Assembly: GCA_035353395.1 (NCBI GenBank)
Contig: DAOPZL010000050.1
Coordinates: 1-20,247, forward strand
Length of the DNA stretch: 20,247 nt
DNA from: UBA1801 sp035353395
Lineage (GTDB): Bacteria > Acidobacteriota > Holophagae > Holophagales > Holophagaceae
Direction of reading: 5' to 3'
Below are positions 1 through 7,508 of the stretch, one piece after another. The position numbers and the translations under genes were made by a program. The first letter of the stretch is position 1; every line of letters starts with the position of its first letter. The notes beneath the pieces are model-generated. The model was not told where the DNA came from. It did no database searches and saw only the letters and a list, made by a program, of their open reading frames with translations.

Positions 1-437
1 TTGAAGTAGGCGGGCACCGTGATGACGGCCTTGGTGACCTTCTCGCCCAGGTAGGCTTCGGCGGTGTCCTTCATCTTGGTGAGGATCATGGCGCTCAGCT
101 CTTCGGGACTGAGATGCTTGCCGGCGATGTTCACCGCGCAGCTGCCCTTCTCGGAGCGCTCTACGACGTAGTTGACGAGCTTCTGCTCCTTGTCGGAATC
201 GGCGAAGGGCAGCCCCATGAAGCGCTTGATCGAATAGACCGTGTTCTTGGGCTGGGCCACCGCCTGGCGCTTCGCCGCGGCGCCCAGGAGGCGCTCGTTG
301 GTCTTGGGGTTGAAGCCGATGACCGACGGGGTCGTGTTGGTGCCTTCCGCGTTGGGAATGACCTTCGGCACCCCGCCTTCCATGACCGCCACGCAGCTGT
401 TGGTCGTTCCGAGATCGATGCCAATGATTTTCGACAT
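1..437 (-). CDS. dnaK: Chaperone DnaK (Hsp70), N-terminal part, cut by window edge
   Basis: Hsp70 chaperone that binds exposed hydrophobic peptides in the cytoplasm in an ATP-driven cycle with DnaJ and GrpE. Only the first 145 or so residues are in the window. The start reads MSKIIGIDLGTTNSCVAVMEGG, the phosphate-1 loop of the Hsp70 ATPase. It is followed by the family-typical TPSVIGF and AKRQAV segments and, near the edge, by AVITVPAYF, which precedes the second nucleotide-binding strand. The ATG at 435-437 is preceded by a strong GGAGG ribosome site on the minus strand. It is divergent from yacG, so its dnaJ/grpE/hrcA partners, if linked, lie outside. The identity is beyond reasonable doubt; the C-terminal substrate domain cannot be judged. 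Confidence 0.98.
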   Translation of the reverse strand, partial: MSKIIGIDLGTTNSCVAVMEGGVPKVIPNAEGTNTTPSVIGFNPKTNERLLGAAAKRQAVAQPKNTVYSIKRFMGLPFADSDKEQKLVNYVVERSEKGSCAVNIAGKHLSPEELSAMILTKMKDTAEAYLGEKVTKAVITVPAYF

Positions 438-492
438 GGTGTCCTCCGTTTCCTGGACCGTTGCGAGGGCCCGACGGGGCCATCCAGGAACC

Positions 493-520
493 AGTGTAGG
501 CAAGTCCATCTTCCTGTCAA
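493..520 (-). promoter_or_regulatory. Sigma-70-type promoter for dnaK
   Basis: Read on the minus strand there is a perfect -35 TTGACA (515-520), a 16-nt spacer and a -10 TACACT (493-498). This would start transcription near 486 and leave a leader of about 50 nt before the dnaK ATG. The DNA just upstream (521-585) is strikingly AT-rich for this genome and could act as an UP element. I see neither a CIRCE inverted repeat nor a sigma-32-like promoter, so heat control is not evident here. The promoter is a prediction from sequence alone. Confidence 0.65.
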
Positions 521-636
521 TCAAATCTTCTAATTTTGACTAAGATTTTTTGTTGTTTAATTGATCACATTCGAAGGAATCCCCATCTTCTCCTTTGCCC
601 GTCAACGAAACCACCGGGATCCGCTATGATCCCGAC

Positions 637-837
637 ATGACCGTCCGTCCCTGCCCGATCTGCCGGAAACCCGTTTCCTGGGGCGCCAGTCCGTGGAAGC
701 CTTTCTGCTCGGAGCGGTGCAAGATCCTGGACCTCGGCGCCTGGGCCTCCGGGACCTACAAGATCCCGGACTCGCTGTCCGACGAGGAAGACCGGTTCTC
801 GGAAGGCATGGACCCGCCGGAAGAACGGGACTCGTGA
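637..837 (+). CDS. yacG: YacG-type zinc-binding protein (DNA gyrase inhibitor family)
   Basis: Small zinc protein of the YacG family; the E. coli member binds GyrB and inhibits gyrase. The 66-residue product carries the family signature CPICRKPVSW ... PFCSERCKILDLGAWASGTYKIP, with zinc ligands Cys6, Cys9, Cys24 and Cys28, followed by an acidic tail typical of the family. I chose ATG 637 because the conserved core begins five residues later. A TTG at 595 would add 14 residues with no family match. The stop overlaps the GTG start of the next gene by 4 nt, so the two are translationally coupled. In proteobacteria yacG sits near coaE/zapD, so its position beside exoD and trmD is different. Confidence 0.93.
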   Translation: MTVRPCPICRKPVSWGASPWKPFCSERCKILDLGAWASGTYKIPDSLSDEEDRFSEGMDPPEERDS

Positions 838-1574
838 GACTTTCGCGGGGCACCTTCCGGCGAGGCCGCTTCATCCGTTCAGGCTCCAGGCGGCTCGGGC
901 GCATCCAGGCCGCGCTGAGTCCGGTCTGGGCGGCCCTCCCCCGCCTCGAACTCACCAGGATCCAGCCCGGGGGCCAGCGCCCCTTCTTCACGAGGCTCCA
1001 CGGGCTGCTGGACCGCTACCCGGTCATCACCATGGGCCAGCTCGTCGCGGAGGCGGGCGAACAGGTCTGGGGCCTCACGGTCCTGCTCCTGGCGCTGTGC
1101 ACCTTCGTTCCGGGCCTGGCCAACCTCCTCAGCCTGGTGACGCTCCTGCTCGGGGTCAGCATGATGCGGGGCGCGCCGCAGCCCTGGCTGCCCGGCACCG
1201 TCCGCAGGATGGTCCTGCACCGGGGCAGGATCAAGGACCTGCTCGCCAAGGTGGAGGCCCGCATCGCCTGGCTCGCCGAGCGGCGCGGGCCCCGCAAGGC
1301 GCCGAGCCGCAAGTTCCTGGGGTTCCTGGTGGCATGGACGGCCTTCGTGGCGGCCCTGCCCGTCCCCCTTCCCTTCGCCAACCTGCTGCCGGCGATCGCC
1401 TTGATCCTCTATGGCGTGGCCCTGCTGGAGGAATGGCCCTCCATGGCCTGGCTGGGGGCCGCGATCACCCTGGCCACCACGGTCTACTTCGCCTTCTCCA
1501 TCCACGAGATCCTGGTCATGTCCGCCGGCATGCGACACTGGCTCGCGAGCACCTTCCATCCGGGATGGTCCTGA
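834..1574 (+). CDS. ExoD-family integral membrane protein
   Basis: Product of 246 residues resembling the exopolysaccharide synthesis ExoD family. It has the typical TMGQLVAEAGEQVWGLTVLLLALCTFVPG segment, a second hydrophobic helix with LLLGVSMMRGAPQPWLP, a basic middle (RRMVLHRGRIKDLLAKVEARIAWLAERR), and then two or three further membrane segments around residues 160-230. ExoD was first described in rhizobia through exopolysaccharide and alkali-tolerance phenotypes; its biochemical activity is unknown. The GTG start at 834 overlaps the yacG stop (GTGA), and the stop shares one base with the trmD ATG, so the three genes form a tightly coupled unit. The first 45 residues are unusually rich in arginine. 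Family assignment is good; function is not known. Confidence 0.8.
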   Translation: MRLSRGTFRRGRFIRSGSRRLGRIQAALSPVWAALPRLELTRIQPGGQRPFFTRLHGLLDRYPVITMGQLVAEAGEQVWGLTVLLLALCTFVPGLANLLSLVTLLLGVSMMRGAPQPWLPGTVRRMVLHRGRIKDLLAKVEARIAWLAERRGPRKAPSRKFLGFLVAWTAFVAALPVPLPFANLLPAIALILYGVALLEEWPSMAWLGAAITLATTVYFAFSIHEILVMSAGMRHWLASTFHPGWS

Positions 1575-2365
1575 TGCGCTTCGATGTCCTGACGCTCTTT
1601 TCCGAATACTTCGAGACGGCTCGCCTCGGCGTCACGGGGAGGGCCTTCCGCGAGCTGGGGCACGAGCTGCACACCCATTCCTACCGTCCCTTCTCGGGCA
1701 ACACCTTCGGCCACGTCGACGACGCGCCCTTCGGCGGGGGGCCGGGCATGGTGCTGCGGCCGGAGGTGCTGAAGGACGCCCTCGCCGCGCTTCCGCGCTC
1801 CGGATCGAGCCGGGTCGTCCATTTCACGCCTGCCGCCCCGGCGCTCACCCACGCCAAGGTGCTCGAGCTGGCCGGGCTGGACCAGGTGATCCTGGTCTGC
1901 ACCCGCTACGAGGGCGTGGACCAGCGCGCCGTGGACCTCTTCGTGGACGAGGAGTTCAGCATCGGGGAGGCCGTCCTCTCGGGCGGAGAGCTGCCCGCCC
2001 TCTTCCTGATCGACGCCGTGTGCCGCTGGCTGCCCGGCGTGCTGGGCAACCAGGACTCCGCGGAACAGGACTCCTTCGCGACGGGCCTGCTGGATCACCC
2101 GCACTACACCCGGCCGGAAGTCTTCGAAGGCATTCCGGTGCCCGGGGTCCTGCGGGGAGGCAACCACGAGGCGATCCGCCTCTGGCGCCTGCGCGAGGCC
2201 ATGTCGAGGACCCGGCGCCTGAGGCCCGACTTGTGGGCCCGGTTCCTGTCGGACCGCGTCCCCTTCCTGACGCGCCCGGAACAGTGGTGCGCCTGGCAGG
2301 CGGAGCACCCGGCGGACCAGGACCGACCCAAGCCGAAGGGCTGGAAGGGCTTCCCGCGGCCCTGA
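1574..2365 (+). CDS. trmD: tRNA (guanine-37-N1)-methyltransferase TrmD
   Basis: SPOUT-class methyltransferase that uses SAM to make m1G37 in tRNAs with a G36-G37 sequence, preventing +1 frameshifts. The 263-residue product shows the family landmarks in order: MRFDVLTLFSEYF at the start, DDAPFGGGPGMVLRPE, LVCTRYEGVDQRAVD, the deep-trefoil-knot SAM site with SIGEAVLSGGELPALFLIDAV, and the C-terminal HPHYTRPEVFEGIPVPGVLRGGNHEAI with the catalytic Asp region just before it. ATG 1574 matches the normal TrmD start; ATG 1565 would add only MVL. In most bacteria trmD lies in rpsP-rimM-trmD-rplS. Here rplS follows, but rpsP and rimM do not precede it; yacG and exoD do. Confidence 0.97.
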   Translation: MRFDVLTLFSEYFETARLGVTGRAFRELGHELHTHSYRPFSGNTFGHVDDAPFGGGPGMVLRPEVLKDALAALPRSGSSRVVHFTPAAPALTHAKVLELAGLDQVILVCTRYEGVDQRAVDLFVDEEFSIGEAVLSGGELPALFLIDAVCRWLPGVLGNQDSAEQDSFATGLLDHPHYTRPEVFEGIPVPGVLRGGNHEAIRLWRLREAMSRTRRLRPDLWARFLSDRVPFLTRPEQWCAWQAEHPADQDRPKPKGWKGFPRP

Positions 2366-2383
2366 CCCGGGCTCCGCGTTTTT
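2355..2383 (+). terminator. Probable intrinsic terminator at the end of trmD
   Basis: CGCGG (2355-2359) pairs with CCGCG (2374-2378), and CCC (2360-2362) with GGG (2369-2371) across a 2-nt bulge, giving an 8-bp stem and a 6-nt loop. Five T follow (2379-2383). The 5' arm overlaps the last trmD codons and the stop. It would reduce read-through into rplS. Confidence 0.45.
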
Positions 2384-2388
2384 CGCGC

Positions 2389-2417
2389 TTGGTCCCCCGG
2401 GGAATCCAGGCTACACT
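2389..2417 (+). promoter_or_regulatory. Candidate promoter for rplS
   Basis: TTGGTC (2389-2394), a 17-nt spacer and TACACT (2412-2417) lie just after the presumed trmD terminator. The -35 matches consensus at only three positions, but the spacing is ideal and the -10 is identical to that of the dnaK promoter in this window. Transcription would start near 2424, about 75 nt before the rplS ATG. Confidence 0.45.
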
Positions 2418-2499
2418 GGTCAGTCCCCGAACCAGGGGTTGCGTGCGCCATGTCCCTTCCTCCGCGGATGTACGGACCGCTGGCCCCACAGGAGCCATC

Positions 2500-2862
2500 A
2501 TGAACATCATCGATCGTCTCGAAGCCACCCTGATCCGGAAAGATCTCCCCAGGATCTCCCCGGGCGACACCGTCAAGGTGCACGTCAAGGTGAGGGAAGG
2601 CGAAAAGGAGCGCATCCAGGTCTTCCAGGGCGTGGTCATCGGCATTCGCGGCGGCGGTCTCCGCACCTCCTTCACCGTCCGCAAGATCAGCGAGGGTGTC
2701 GGCGTCGAGCGCATCTTCCCCCTGAACAGCCCCTCCATCGACCACATGGACGTGGTCCGCAGCGGCAAGGTCCGCCGCGCCAAGCTCTACTTCCTGCGCG
2801 AGAAGCTCGGCAAGGCCGGCCGCCTCAAGGAGCGCCGGCGCGTGGAACTGTCCGCCGAGTAG
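2500..2862 (+). CDS. rplS: 50S ribosomal protein L19
   Basis: Large-subunit protein located at the interface with the small subunit. The 120-residue product matches L19 throughout: MNIIDRLEATLIRKDLPRISPGDTVKVHVKVREG, then QVFQGVVIGIRGGGLRTSFTVRKISEGVGVERIFPLNSPSID, and the basic C-terminal KVRRAKLYFLREKLGKAGRLKERR. Length is normal for the family. ATG 2500 has GGAG at 2491-2494. A 134-nt gap containing a probable terminator and promoter separates it from trmD, so although the trmD-rplS order is conserved, rplS probably has its own transcript. Confidence 0.98.
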   Translation: MNIIDRLEATLIRKDLPRISPGDTVKVHVKVREGEKERIQVFQGVVIGIRGGGLRTSFTVRKISEGVGVERIFPLNSPSIDHMDVVRSGKVRRAKLYFLREKLGKAGRLKERRRVELSAE

Positions 2863-2880
2863 GTTCCGCAAGCCTTCCGG

Positions 2881-2903
2881 AAGCGCCCTTCGGGGCGCTT
2901 TTT
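2881..2903 (+). terminator. Intrinsic terminator after rplS
   Basis: A perfect 8-bp stem, AAGCGCCC (2881-2888) with GGGCGCTT (2893-2900), is closed by a UUCG tetraloop and followed by TTT, giving five consecutive T counting the end of the stem. It lies 18 nt after the rplS stop. Confidence 0.93.
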
Positions 2904-2998
2904 CGTGCCGCCGGCTAGACCGGCTCATGTTCGCAGCTCCCGGAGCCGATCAGGAATGGTAAGGCGAGTTCCGCCTCATCTTGAACGGCTTCTCCTCC

Positions 2999-3364
2999 AT
3001 GGACGACTCGAGCAACCGCCGCCGCTACCCGCGCGCCAATGTAGACGAAGACCATACCGTCCGGTTCCACCTGGGAGACAAGGCCTACACGGGTCTGGTC
3101 ATGACCAACCTGAGCGCGGGAGGGTGCTGCATCAAGGTGCCGGCGGAGGAGGCCGAGGGGATGGCCAAGGGGACCTTGGTCCACACGATGTACCTGGTGC
3201 ATCCGCGCATTCCCAGCACCCCGCTGCAGGCTTCCATCAGCTGGCTGCTCGGCAGGCAGCCCGGCAGGAACGAGGGGGTCGTCCTCGTTGGCCTGGAGTT
3301 CGTCGACCTCAATCCCTATTTCCAGGCCACGCTGGAGCGCTACGTGCAGGAGATCCTCGGCTGA
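2999..3364 (+). CDS. Stand-alone PilZ-domain protein (cyclic-di-GMP receptor family)
   Basis: Product of about 121 residues consisting of little more than one PilZ domain. It has both halves of the c-di-GMP binding signature: RRRYPR near residues 8-13 (the RxxxR motif) and NLSAGG near residues 39-44 (the [D/N]xSxxG motif), followed by the expected beta-barrel strands and ending in a short amphipathic helix (FQATLERYVQEIL). With both motifs intact it should be able to bind c-di-GMP; which process it controls cannot be read from the sequence. The start is uncertain: ATG 2999 lacks a clear ribosome site, and TTG 2981 would add six residues. It lies between the rplS terminator and the UbiD-like gene and probably has its own promoter. 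Confidence 0.85.
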   Translation: MDDSSNRRRYPRANVDEDHTVRFHLGDKAYTGLVMTNLSAGGCCIKVPAEEAEGMAKGTLVHTMYLVHPRIPSTPLQASISWLLGRQPGRNEGVVLVGLEFVDLNPYFQATLERYVQEILG

Positions 3365-3480
3365 GGAGGGCCGGGGACGCGGAAGCGCCGATCCCTTCCC
3401 GCGCGTGGCGTTCAGCATCTTCCGTCGGTTGTGCTCCGCAGCGGGAACTCCGGGTGGGAAACTGGACCCTGGAGGGCACC

Positions 3481-4926
3481 ATGGCCCGTGATTTCCAGTC
3501 CTTCCTGAAACAGCTCGAGGCCGCCGGCGAGCTGAAGCGGGTCAAGGCGGAAGTCGATCCCGGACTGGAGATGGGCGCCATTGCGGACCGCGTCTCCAGG
3601 CAGGCCGGGGGGGGAAGCGCCCTGCTCTTCGAGAACCCCAAGGGCGCGACCATGCCCGTGGTCATGAACGCCTACGGGAGCGATCGGCGCATCTCCATGG
3701 CCCTGGGAGTCGAGGACGACCCCTGCGGCCTGGACGCCCTCGGCGACCGGCTCGAGCAGCTTCTCCAGGGCTCCCTTCCGGAGTCCGCGGCAGGCTTCTT
3801 CCATAAGCTCTCCAGGCCGCCCCTGCACGCGCAGGTCTCGAGCTGGAGACCCCGGACCGTGCGGAAGGGGGCGTGCCAGGACGTGGTCCTCAAGGGCGCG
3901 GCGGCCAGCCTCGCCCGGCTTCCGATCCTCACCGCGTGGCCGGAGGACGCCGGGCCTTCCATCACGATGGGCATGTGCCACGTGCGGCACCAGGACGGGC
4001 GGGGCAGCATGGGGCTCTGCCGGCTCCAGGTGCACGATGACCTCACCCTGGGTCTCCAGGCATGCCTCCGGGACCAGGCCGGGGCGAGCGGGCGCATGCC
4101 CGTGGCGGTTGCCCTCGGCGGGGATCCCGTCCTCCTCTACGCGGCCTCGGCGCCGCTCCCTTCCTGCATCCCGGCGCTCCTGTTCGCGGGCTTCCTGCGT
4201 GGGGACGGGGTGGAGATGGCGAGGTGCGTGACCCAGGACCTGGAGGTGCCCGCGGGATCCGAGCTCGTCATCGAAGGCTGGGTGGACCCCGCAGAACGCC
4301 GCAGGATGGGCCCTTTCGGGGATCGCAGCGGCTGCTACGCCCCGGCGGACGACGCCCCCGTCATGCACGTGGAAGCCCTCACGATGCGCAAGCATCCCGT
4401 CTACCCCGCCGCCATCGCGGGCCGCCCGCCCCGGGAGGACGGCCACCTGGGCCTCGCCACCGAGCGGATCTTCCTGCCCCTGCTCCGCCTGTGCCTGCCC
4501 GAGATCGTGGACATGCACTTCCCCGCTGCGGGCGCCTTCCGCAACCTGGGGGTGGTGGCGGTCAAGAAGGAATACCCGGGACAGGTCCAGAAGGTCATGA
4601 ACGGCCTCTGGGGGCTGGGCCCCAGGATGATCGCCAGGACGATCATCCTGGTGGATGCGGACATCGATCCACGGGACATGGACGAGGTGCTGTTCAGGGT
4701 GACCTCGAACGTGGATCCCCGCCGCGACATGCTCTTCACGGAAGGTCCCCTGGACGTCCTGGACCATGCCGGCGAACGGGCGGCCTTCGGCAGCAAGGTG
4801 GGCATCGACGCCACCCGCAAGAGCAAGGCCCTCGACGATTTCCAGCGGGAATGGCCGCGGGATCTCGCCTTCCCCGAGGACATCCTGGCTCGGATCACGC
4901 GGCGCTGGACGGAATACGGTCTTTGA
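3481..4926 (+). CDS. UbiD-family (de)carboxylase homologue with altered active-site residues
   Basis: 481 residues, the normal UbiD length, with clear family segments: MPVAVALGGDPVLLYAASAPLP (about 206-227), LEVPAGSELVIEGWVDP (254-270), GPFGDRSG (277-284), AGRPPREDGHLGLATERIFLPLL (313-335) and YPGQVQKVMNGLWG. UbiD enzymes use prenylated FMN with Mn and K to decarboxylate aromatic or alpha,beta-unsaturated acids; UbiD itself serves ubiquinone synthesis. Several key positions differ here. The metal-binding Asn of the usual N-x-G-x-Y-R segment is Ser176 (SMGLCR, Arg181 kept). The usual metal His about 20 residues on appears replaced (CLRDQAG). The first Glu of EGPFGD is Met276, with Asp281 kept. 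ATG 3481 has GGAGG at 3471-3475. No ubiX-like flavin prenyltransferase lies nearby. It may have another activity or be catalytically weak. yceH follows 20 nt later. Confidence 0.88.
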   Translation: MARDFQSFLKQLEAAGELKRVKAEVDPGLEMGAIADRVSRQAGGGSALLFENPKGATMPVVMNAYGSDRRISMALGVEDDPCGLDALGDRLEQLLQGSLPESAAGFFHKLSRPPLHAQVSSWRPRTVRKGACQDVVLKGAAASLARLPILTAWPEDAGPSITMGMCHVRHQDGRGSMGLCRLQVHDDLTLGLQACLRDQAGASGRMPVAVALGGDPVLLYAASAPLPSCIPALLFAGFLRGDGVEMARCVTQDLEVPAGSELVIEGWVDPAERRRMGPFGDRSGCYAPADDAPVMHVEALTMRKHPVYPAAIAGRPPREDGHLGLATERIFLPLLRLCLPEIVDMHFPAAGAFRNLGVVAVKKEYPGQVQKVMNGLWGLGPRMIARTIILVDADIDPRDMDEVLFRVTSNVDPRRDMLFTEGPLDVLDHAGERAAFGSKVGIDATRKSKALDDFQREWPRDLAFPEDILARITRRWTEYGL

Positions 4927-4946
4927 TCGACAAGGAGGCATGAACC

Positions 4947-5579
4947 ATGAACGACGCTCTCCTCGACCCCGTGGAACAGCGGGTCCTGGGCTGCCTCATC
5001 GAGAAGCAGATGGCGACGCCCGACTACTATCCCCTGACCCTCCACGCCCTCGTGAACGCCTGCAACCAGAGCACGAACCGCGATCCCGTCACGGCCCTCG
5101 GCGAGGCCGCCGTGGCCGCCGCCCTGGAAGGCCTCCGCGACCGGCAGCTCGTCTGGATCGTGGACGGCCCGGGCTGCAGGGTCCAGAAGTACGAGCACCG
5201 GATCGTCGAGGCGATGGGCCTTTCCGTCCAGGAGGCCGCCGTCCTGGCCGAGCTCCTGCTGCGCGGTCCCCAGACGCCGGGGGAGCTGCGCGGCCACTGC
5301 ACCCGGATGTACTCCTTCCAGCATCTCCAGGAGGTGGAGACGGCCCTGGAGGTGATGCGCGAGTCGGCGCCTCCCCTGGTCGCGCCCCTGCCCAGGCAGC
5401 CGGGCACCAAGGAGACTCGCTACGCCCACCTGCTGGGGGACGTCCCGGAGGGCCCGGCCCCCGCCGCGGCCCCCGCGCCTTCGCGCGCCGTGCCACTGGA
5501 GGCGGAGCTGGCGGCCTTGAAGGAGGAGTTCCTGAAGCTGCGGGACGAGTTCGAGGCGTTCAGGAAGCAGTTCGAGTAG
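4947..5579 (+). CDS. yceH: YceH family protein (DUF480)
   Basis: 210 residues. The conserved DUF480 core starts at once: LDPVEQRVLGCLIEKQMATPDYYPLTLHALVNACNQSTNRDPV, followed by a second winged-helix unit containing LSVQEAAVLAELLLRGPQTPGELRGHCTRMYSF and LPRQPGTKETRYAHLL. An Ala/Pro-rich linker (about residues 168-185) leads to a C-terminal coiled-coil helix, LEAELAALKEEFLKLRDEFEAFRKQFE. The fold consists of two winged helices, suggesting nucleic-acid or protein binding, but no firm function is established. ATG 4947 is preceded by AAGGAGG at 4932-4938. The 20-nt gap after the UbiD-like gene and 9-nt gap before the methyltransferase suggest one transcript. Confidence 0.92.
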   Translation: MNDALLDPVEQRVLGCLIEKQMATPDYYPLTLHALVNACNQSTNRDPVTALGEAAVAAALEGLRDRQLVWIVDGPGCRVQKYEHRIVEAMGLSVQEAAVLAELLLRGPQTPGELRGHCTRMYSFQHLQEVETALEVMRESAPPLVAPLPRQPGTKETRYAHLLGDVPEGPAPAAAPAPSRAVPLEAELAALKEEFLKLRDEFEAFRKQFE

Positions 5580-5588
5580 GGCGATCCC

Positions 5589-6449
5589 ATGACTCTCCTT
5601 GAGCTTGTCCGCCGAACCCTCCCCCCCCAGGCATGGGCCGAGGGGGAGAACATCCCCTGGAGCGATCCGGCCTTCAGCCGGCGCATGCTGCGCGAACATC
5701 TCGACCAGGCCCACAACCTGGCCAGCCGGAGCTTCGAGATCATCGACCGGCAGGTCGCCTGGATGCATGCCCAGGTTCTGGAGAGTCGACCCTCCCGCGT
5801 TCTCGAGCTGGCCTGCGGGCCGGGGCTGTATCTGGAACGCCTCGCCAGGCTGGGACACGAATGCCACGGCATCGACTACGCGCCCGCGGCCGTGGAACAT
5901 GCGAAGGAAACGGCCCGGCAGCAGGGGATCCGGTGCGCATACCAGCTGGAGGACATCCGCACGGCCGGCTATGGAGCCGGCTTCGGCCTCGTGATGCTGC
6001 TCTTCGGCCAGCTCAACGTGTTCCGCCGGGAGGAGGCGCGCGCGATCCTGGCCCGTGCATTCGCGGCGCTGGCGCCCGGAGGGGCCATCCTGCTCGAGCC
6101 CCAGCGGTACCAGATCGTCGAACGCTGCGGGCGATCCGGAACCTCGTGGTACTCCCGTGGCGAAGGAGGGGGGCTCTTCTCCGACAGGCCCCATCTCTGC
6201 CTCACCGAGGCCTTCTGGGACCCGGAAAGCCGCACGGCCACCCAGAGATTCTTCGTCGTGGAGGTCCCCGGCGGGACCACGACCTCCTGCGCGATGAGCA
6301 TCGAAGCCTACGACGACGGCCAGTACCTCGACCTGCTCCAGCAGGCGGGCTTCCGGGAGATCCGGTTCCATCCCTCCCTCGTCGGCGAACCCGTCGCCGA
6401 GGAGAGCCAGGCCGCCAATCTCGTGCTGACCGCCCGAAAGCTCGGCTGA
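5589..6449 (+). CDS. Class I SAM-dependent methyltransferase, substrate unknown
   Basis: 286 residues with a Rossmann-type methyltransferase core. Motif I is VLELACGPGLYL at about residues 71-82, the acidic end of strand 2 is HGIDYAPAAVEHA, motif II is the QLEDIRTAGYGAGFGLVMLLFGQLNVF stretch, and motif III is FAALAPGGAILLEPQ. An N-terminal helical region (about 1-65) and a C-terminal beta-rich part (TQRFFVVEVPGGTTTSCAMSIEAYDD) flank the core. The sequence does not show what is methylated. It begins 9 nt after yceH and probably shares its transcript, and it converges on the quinone oxidoreductase gene with only 19 nt between stop codons. Confidence 0.85.
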   Translation: MTLLELVRRTLPPQAWAEGENIPWSDPAFSRRMLREHLDQAHNLASRSFEIIDRQVAWMHAQVLESRPSRVLELACGPGLYLERLARLGHECHGIDYAPAAVEHAKETARQQGIRCAYQLEDIRTAGYGAGFGLVMLLFGQLNVFRREEARAILARAFAALAPGGAILLEPQRYQIVERCGRSGTSWYSRGEGGGLFSDRPHLCLTEAFWDPESRTATQRFFVVEVPGGTTTSCAMSIEAYDDGQYLDLLQQAGFREIRFHPSLVGEPVAEESQAANLVLTARKLG

Positions 6450-6468
6450 ACGGCGGCCTCCCCGAGGT

Positions 6469-7443
6469 TCACGGCACCAGGATGCTGGCGCCGTGGGTCA
6501 GCCGGCCCTCGAGGTCACGGTGGGCCTGGGGGGCGTCGGCCAGGGCATAGCGCCGCGCCACTTCGATCCTCACCTGGCCGGAGAGCACGATGTCGAAGAG
6601 ATCCTTCGAGATCGCCTCCAGGTCCTCCCGCCGGGCGATGTGGGTGAACAGCGTGGGCCGCGTGAAGTAGAGGGAGCCGTTCTGCGCCAGCAGGCCGGGC
6701 TCGAAGGGGGCCACCGGGCCCGAGGCGTTCCCGAAGCTCACCAGGAGTCCGAAGGGCCGAAGGCTCTTGATGGAGCCCAGGAAGGTGTCCCTGCCCACGG
6801 AATCGTAGACCACGGACACGCCTTCGCCGCCCGTGAGGGCCCTCACCCGCTCCGTGAAGTCCTCGGCGCGGTAGTTGATGCAGTGGTCCGCGCCGTGCCT
6901 CCGGGCGAGCTCGCACTTCTCCTCGGAGCCCGCGGTGCCGATCACCGTGGCGCCGAGCGCCTTCAGCCACTGGCAGGCGATGAGCCCCACGCCCCCCGAG
7001 GCCGCGTGGAACAGCACGGCATCCCCGGCCTTCACCCGGTAGGTCCGCCGGATCAGGTACTGGACCGTCATGCCCTTCAGCATCATGGCGGCGCCCTGTT
7101 CGAAGGAGATGCCGCCGGGCAGCGCGCACAGGCGATCCTCGGGCAGGTTGCGCGCCTCCGCATAGGCGCCGACGGGTCCCCCCGCGTAGGCGACCCGGTC
7201 CCCTGGCCGGAACCGCGAGACGCCGGGACCGGTCTCCTCGACGATCCCCGCCCCCTCGTTGCCCGCCCCCGAAGGCAGCGGCACCTTGTAGAGTCCGCTC
7301 CGCTGGTAGGTGTCCAGGAAGTTGACCCCGCAGGCCTCCTGCCTGACCCGCACCTCCCCGGGACCGGGGGCGCCCAGGGGCACCTCCTCGAGGCGCATGA
7401 CCTCGGGGCCGCCGCATGCGTGGAACCGGATCGCCTTCGCCAT
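6469..7443 (-). CDS. NADPH:quinone oxidoreductase family protein (MDR superfamily)
   Basis: 324 residues, typical for the quinone reductase (zeta-crystallin/QorA) branch of medium-chain dehydrogenases. Landmarks are GGPEVMRLEEVPLGAPGPGEVRVRQEACGVNFLDTYQRSGLY at the start, GNEGAGIVEETGPGVSRFRPGDRVAY, then the coenzyme domain with VLFHAASGGVGLIACQWLKALGATVIGTAGSEEK, and DSVGRDTF. The catalytic and structural zinc ligands of alcohol dehydrogenases are absent, as expected for this branch. The likely reaction is NADPH-dependent reduction of quinones or reactive alkenals. The ATG has a GGAG ribosome site (CAAGGAGTGATCATG). It lies 65 nt downstream of the DUF523 gene on the same strand. The exact substrate is not predictable. 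Confidence 0.92.
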   Translation of the reverse strand: MAKAIRFHACGGPEVMRLEEVPLGAPGPGEVRVRQEACGVNFLDTYQRSGLYKVPLPSGAGNEGAGIVEETGPGVSRFRPGDRVAYAGGPVGAYAEARNLPEDRLCALPGGISFEQGAAMMLKGMTVQYLIRRTYRVKAGDAVLFHAASGGVGLIACQWLKALGATVIGTAGSEEKCELARRHGADHCINYRAEDFTERVRALTGGEGVSVVYDSVGRDTFLGSIKSLRPFGLLVSFGNASGPVAPFEPGLLAQNGSLYFTRPTLFTHIARREDLEAISKDLFDIVLSGQVRIEVARRYALADAPQAHRDLEGRLTHGASILVP

Positions 7444-7508
7444 GATCACTCCTTGTCTCCCAGGGATCTTCGATGAACGGGCTCGCCGAGTATGACGCGG
7501 CGCGGCGT

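Noticed and set aside
438..594. CIRCE or sigma-32 heat-shock element upstream of dnaK
   Set aside because: No TTAGCACTC-N9-GAGTGCTAA repeat and no CTTGAAA/CCCCAT pair could be found on either strand.
2905..3480. Extended N-terminus of the UbiD-like protein
   Set aside because: Upstream codons overlap the PilZ gene in another frame and look non-protein-like; ATG 3481 has a good GGAGG site and the normal UbiD start.
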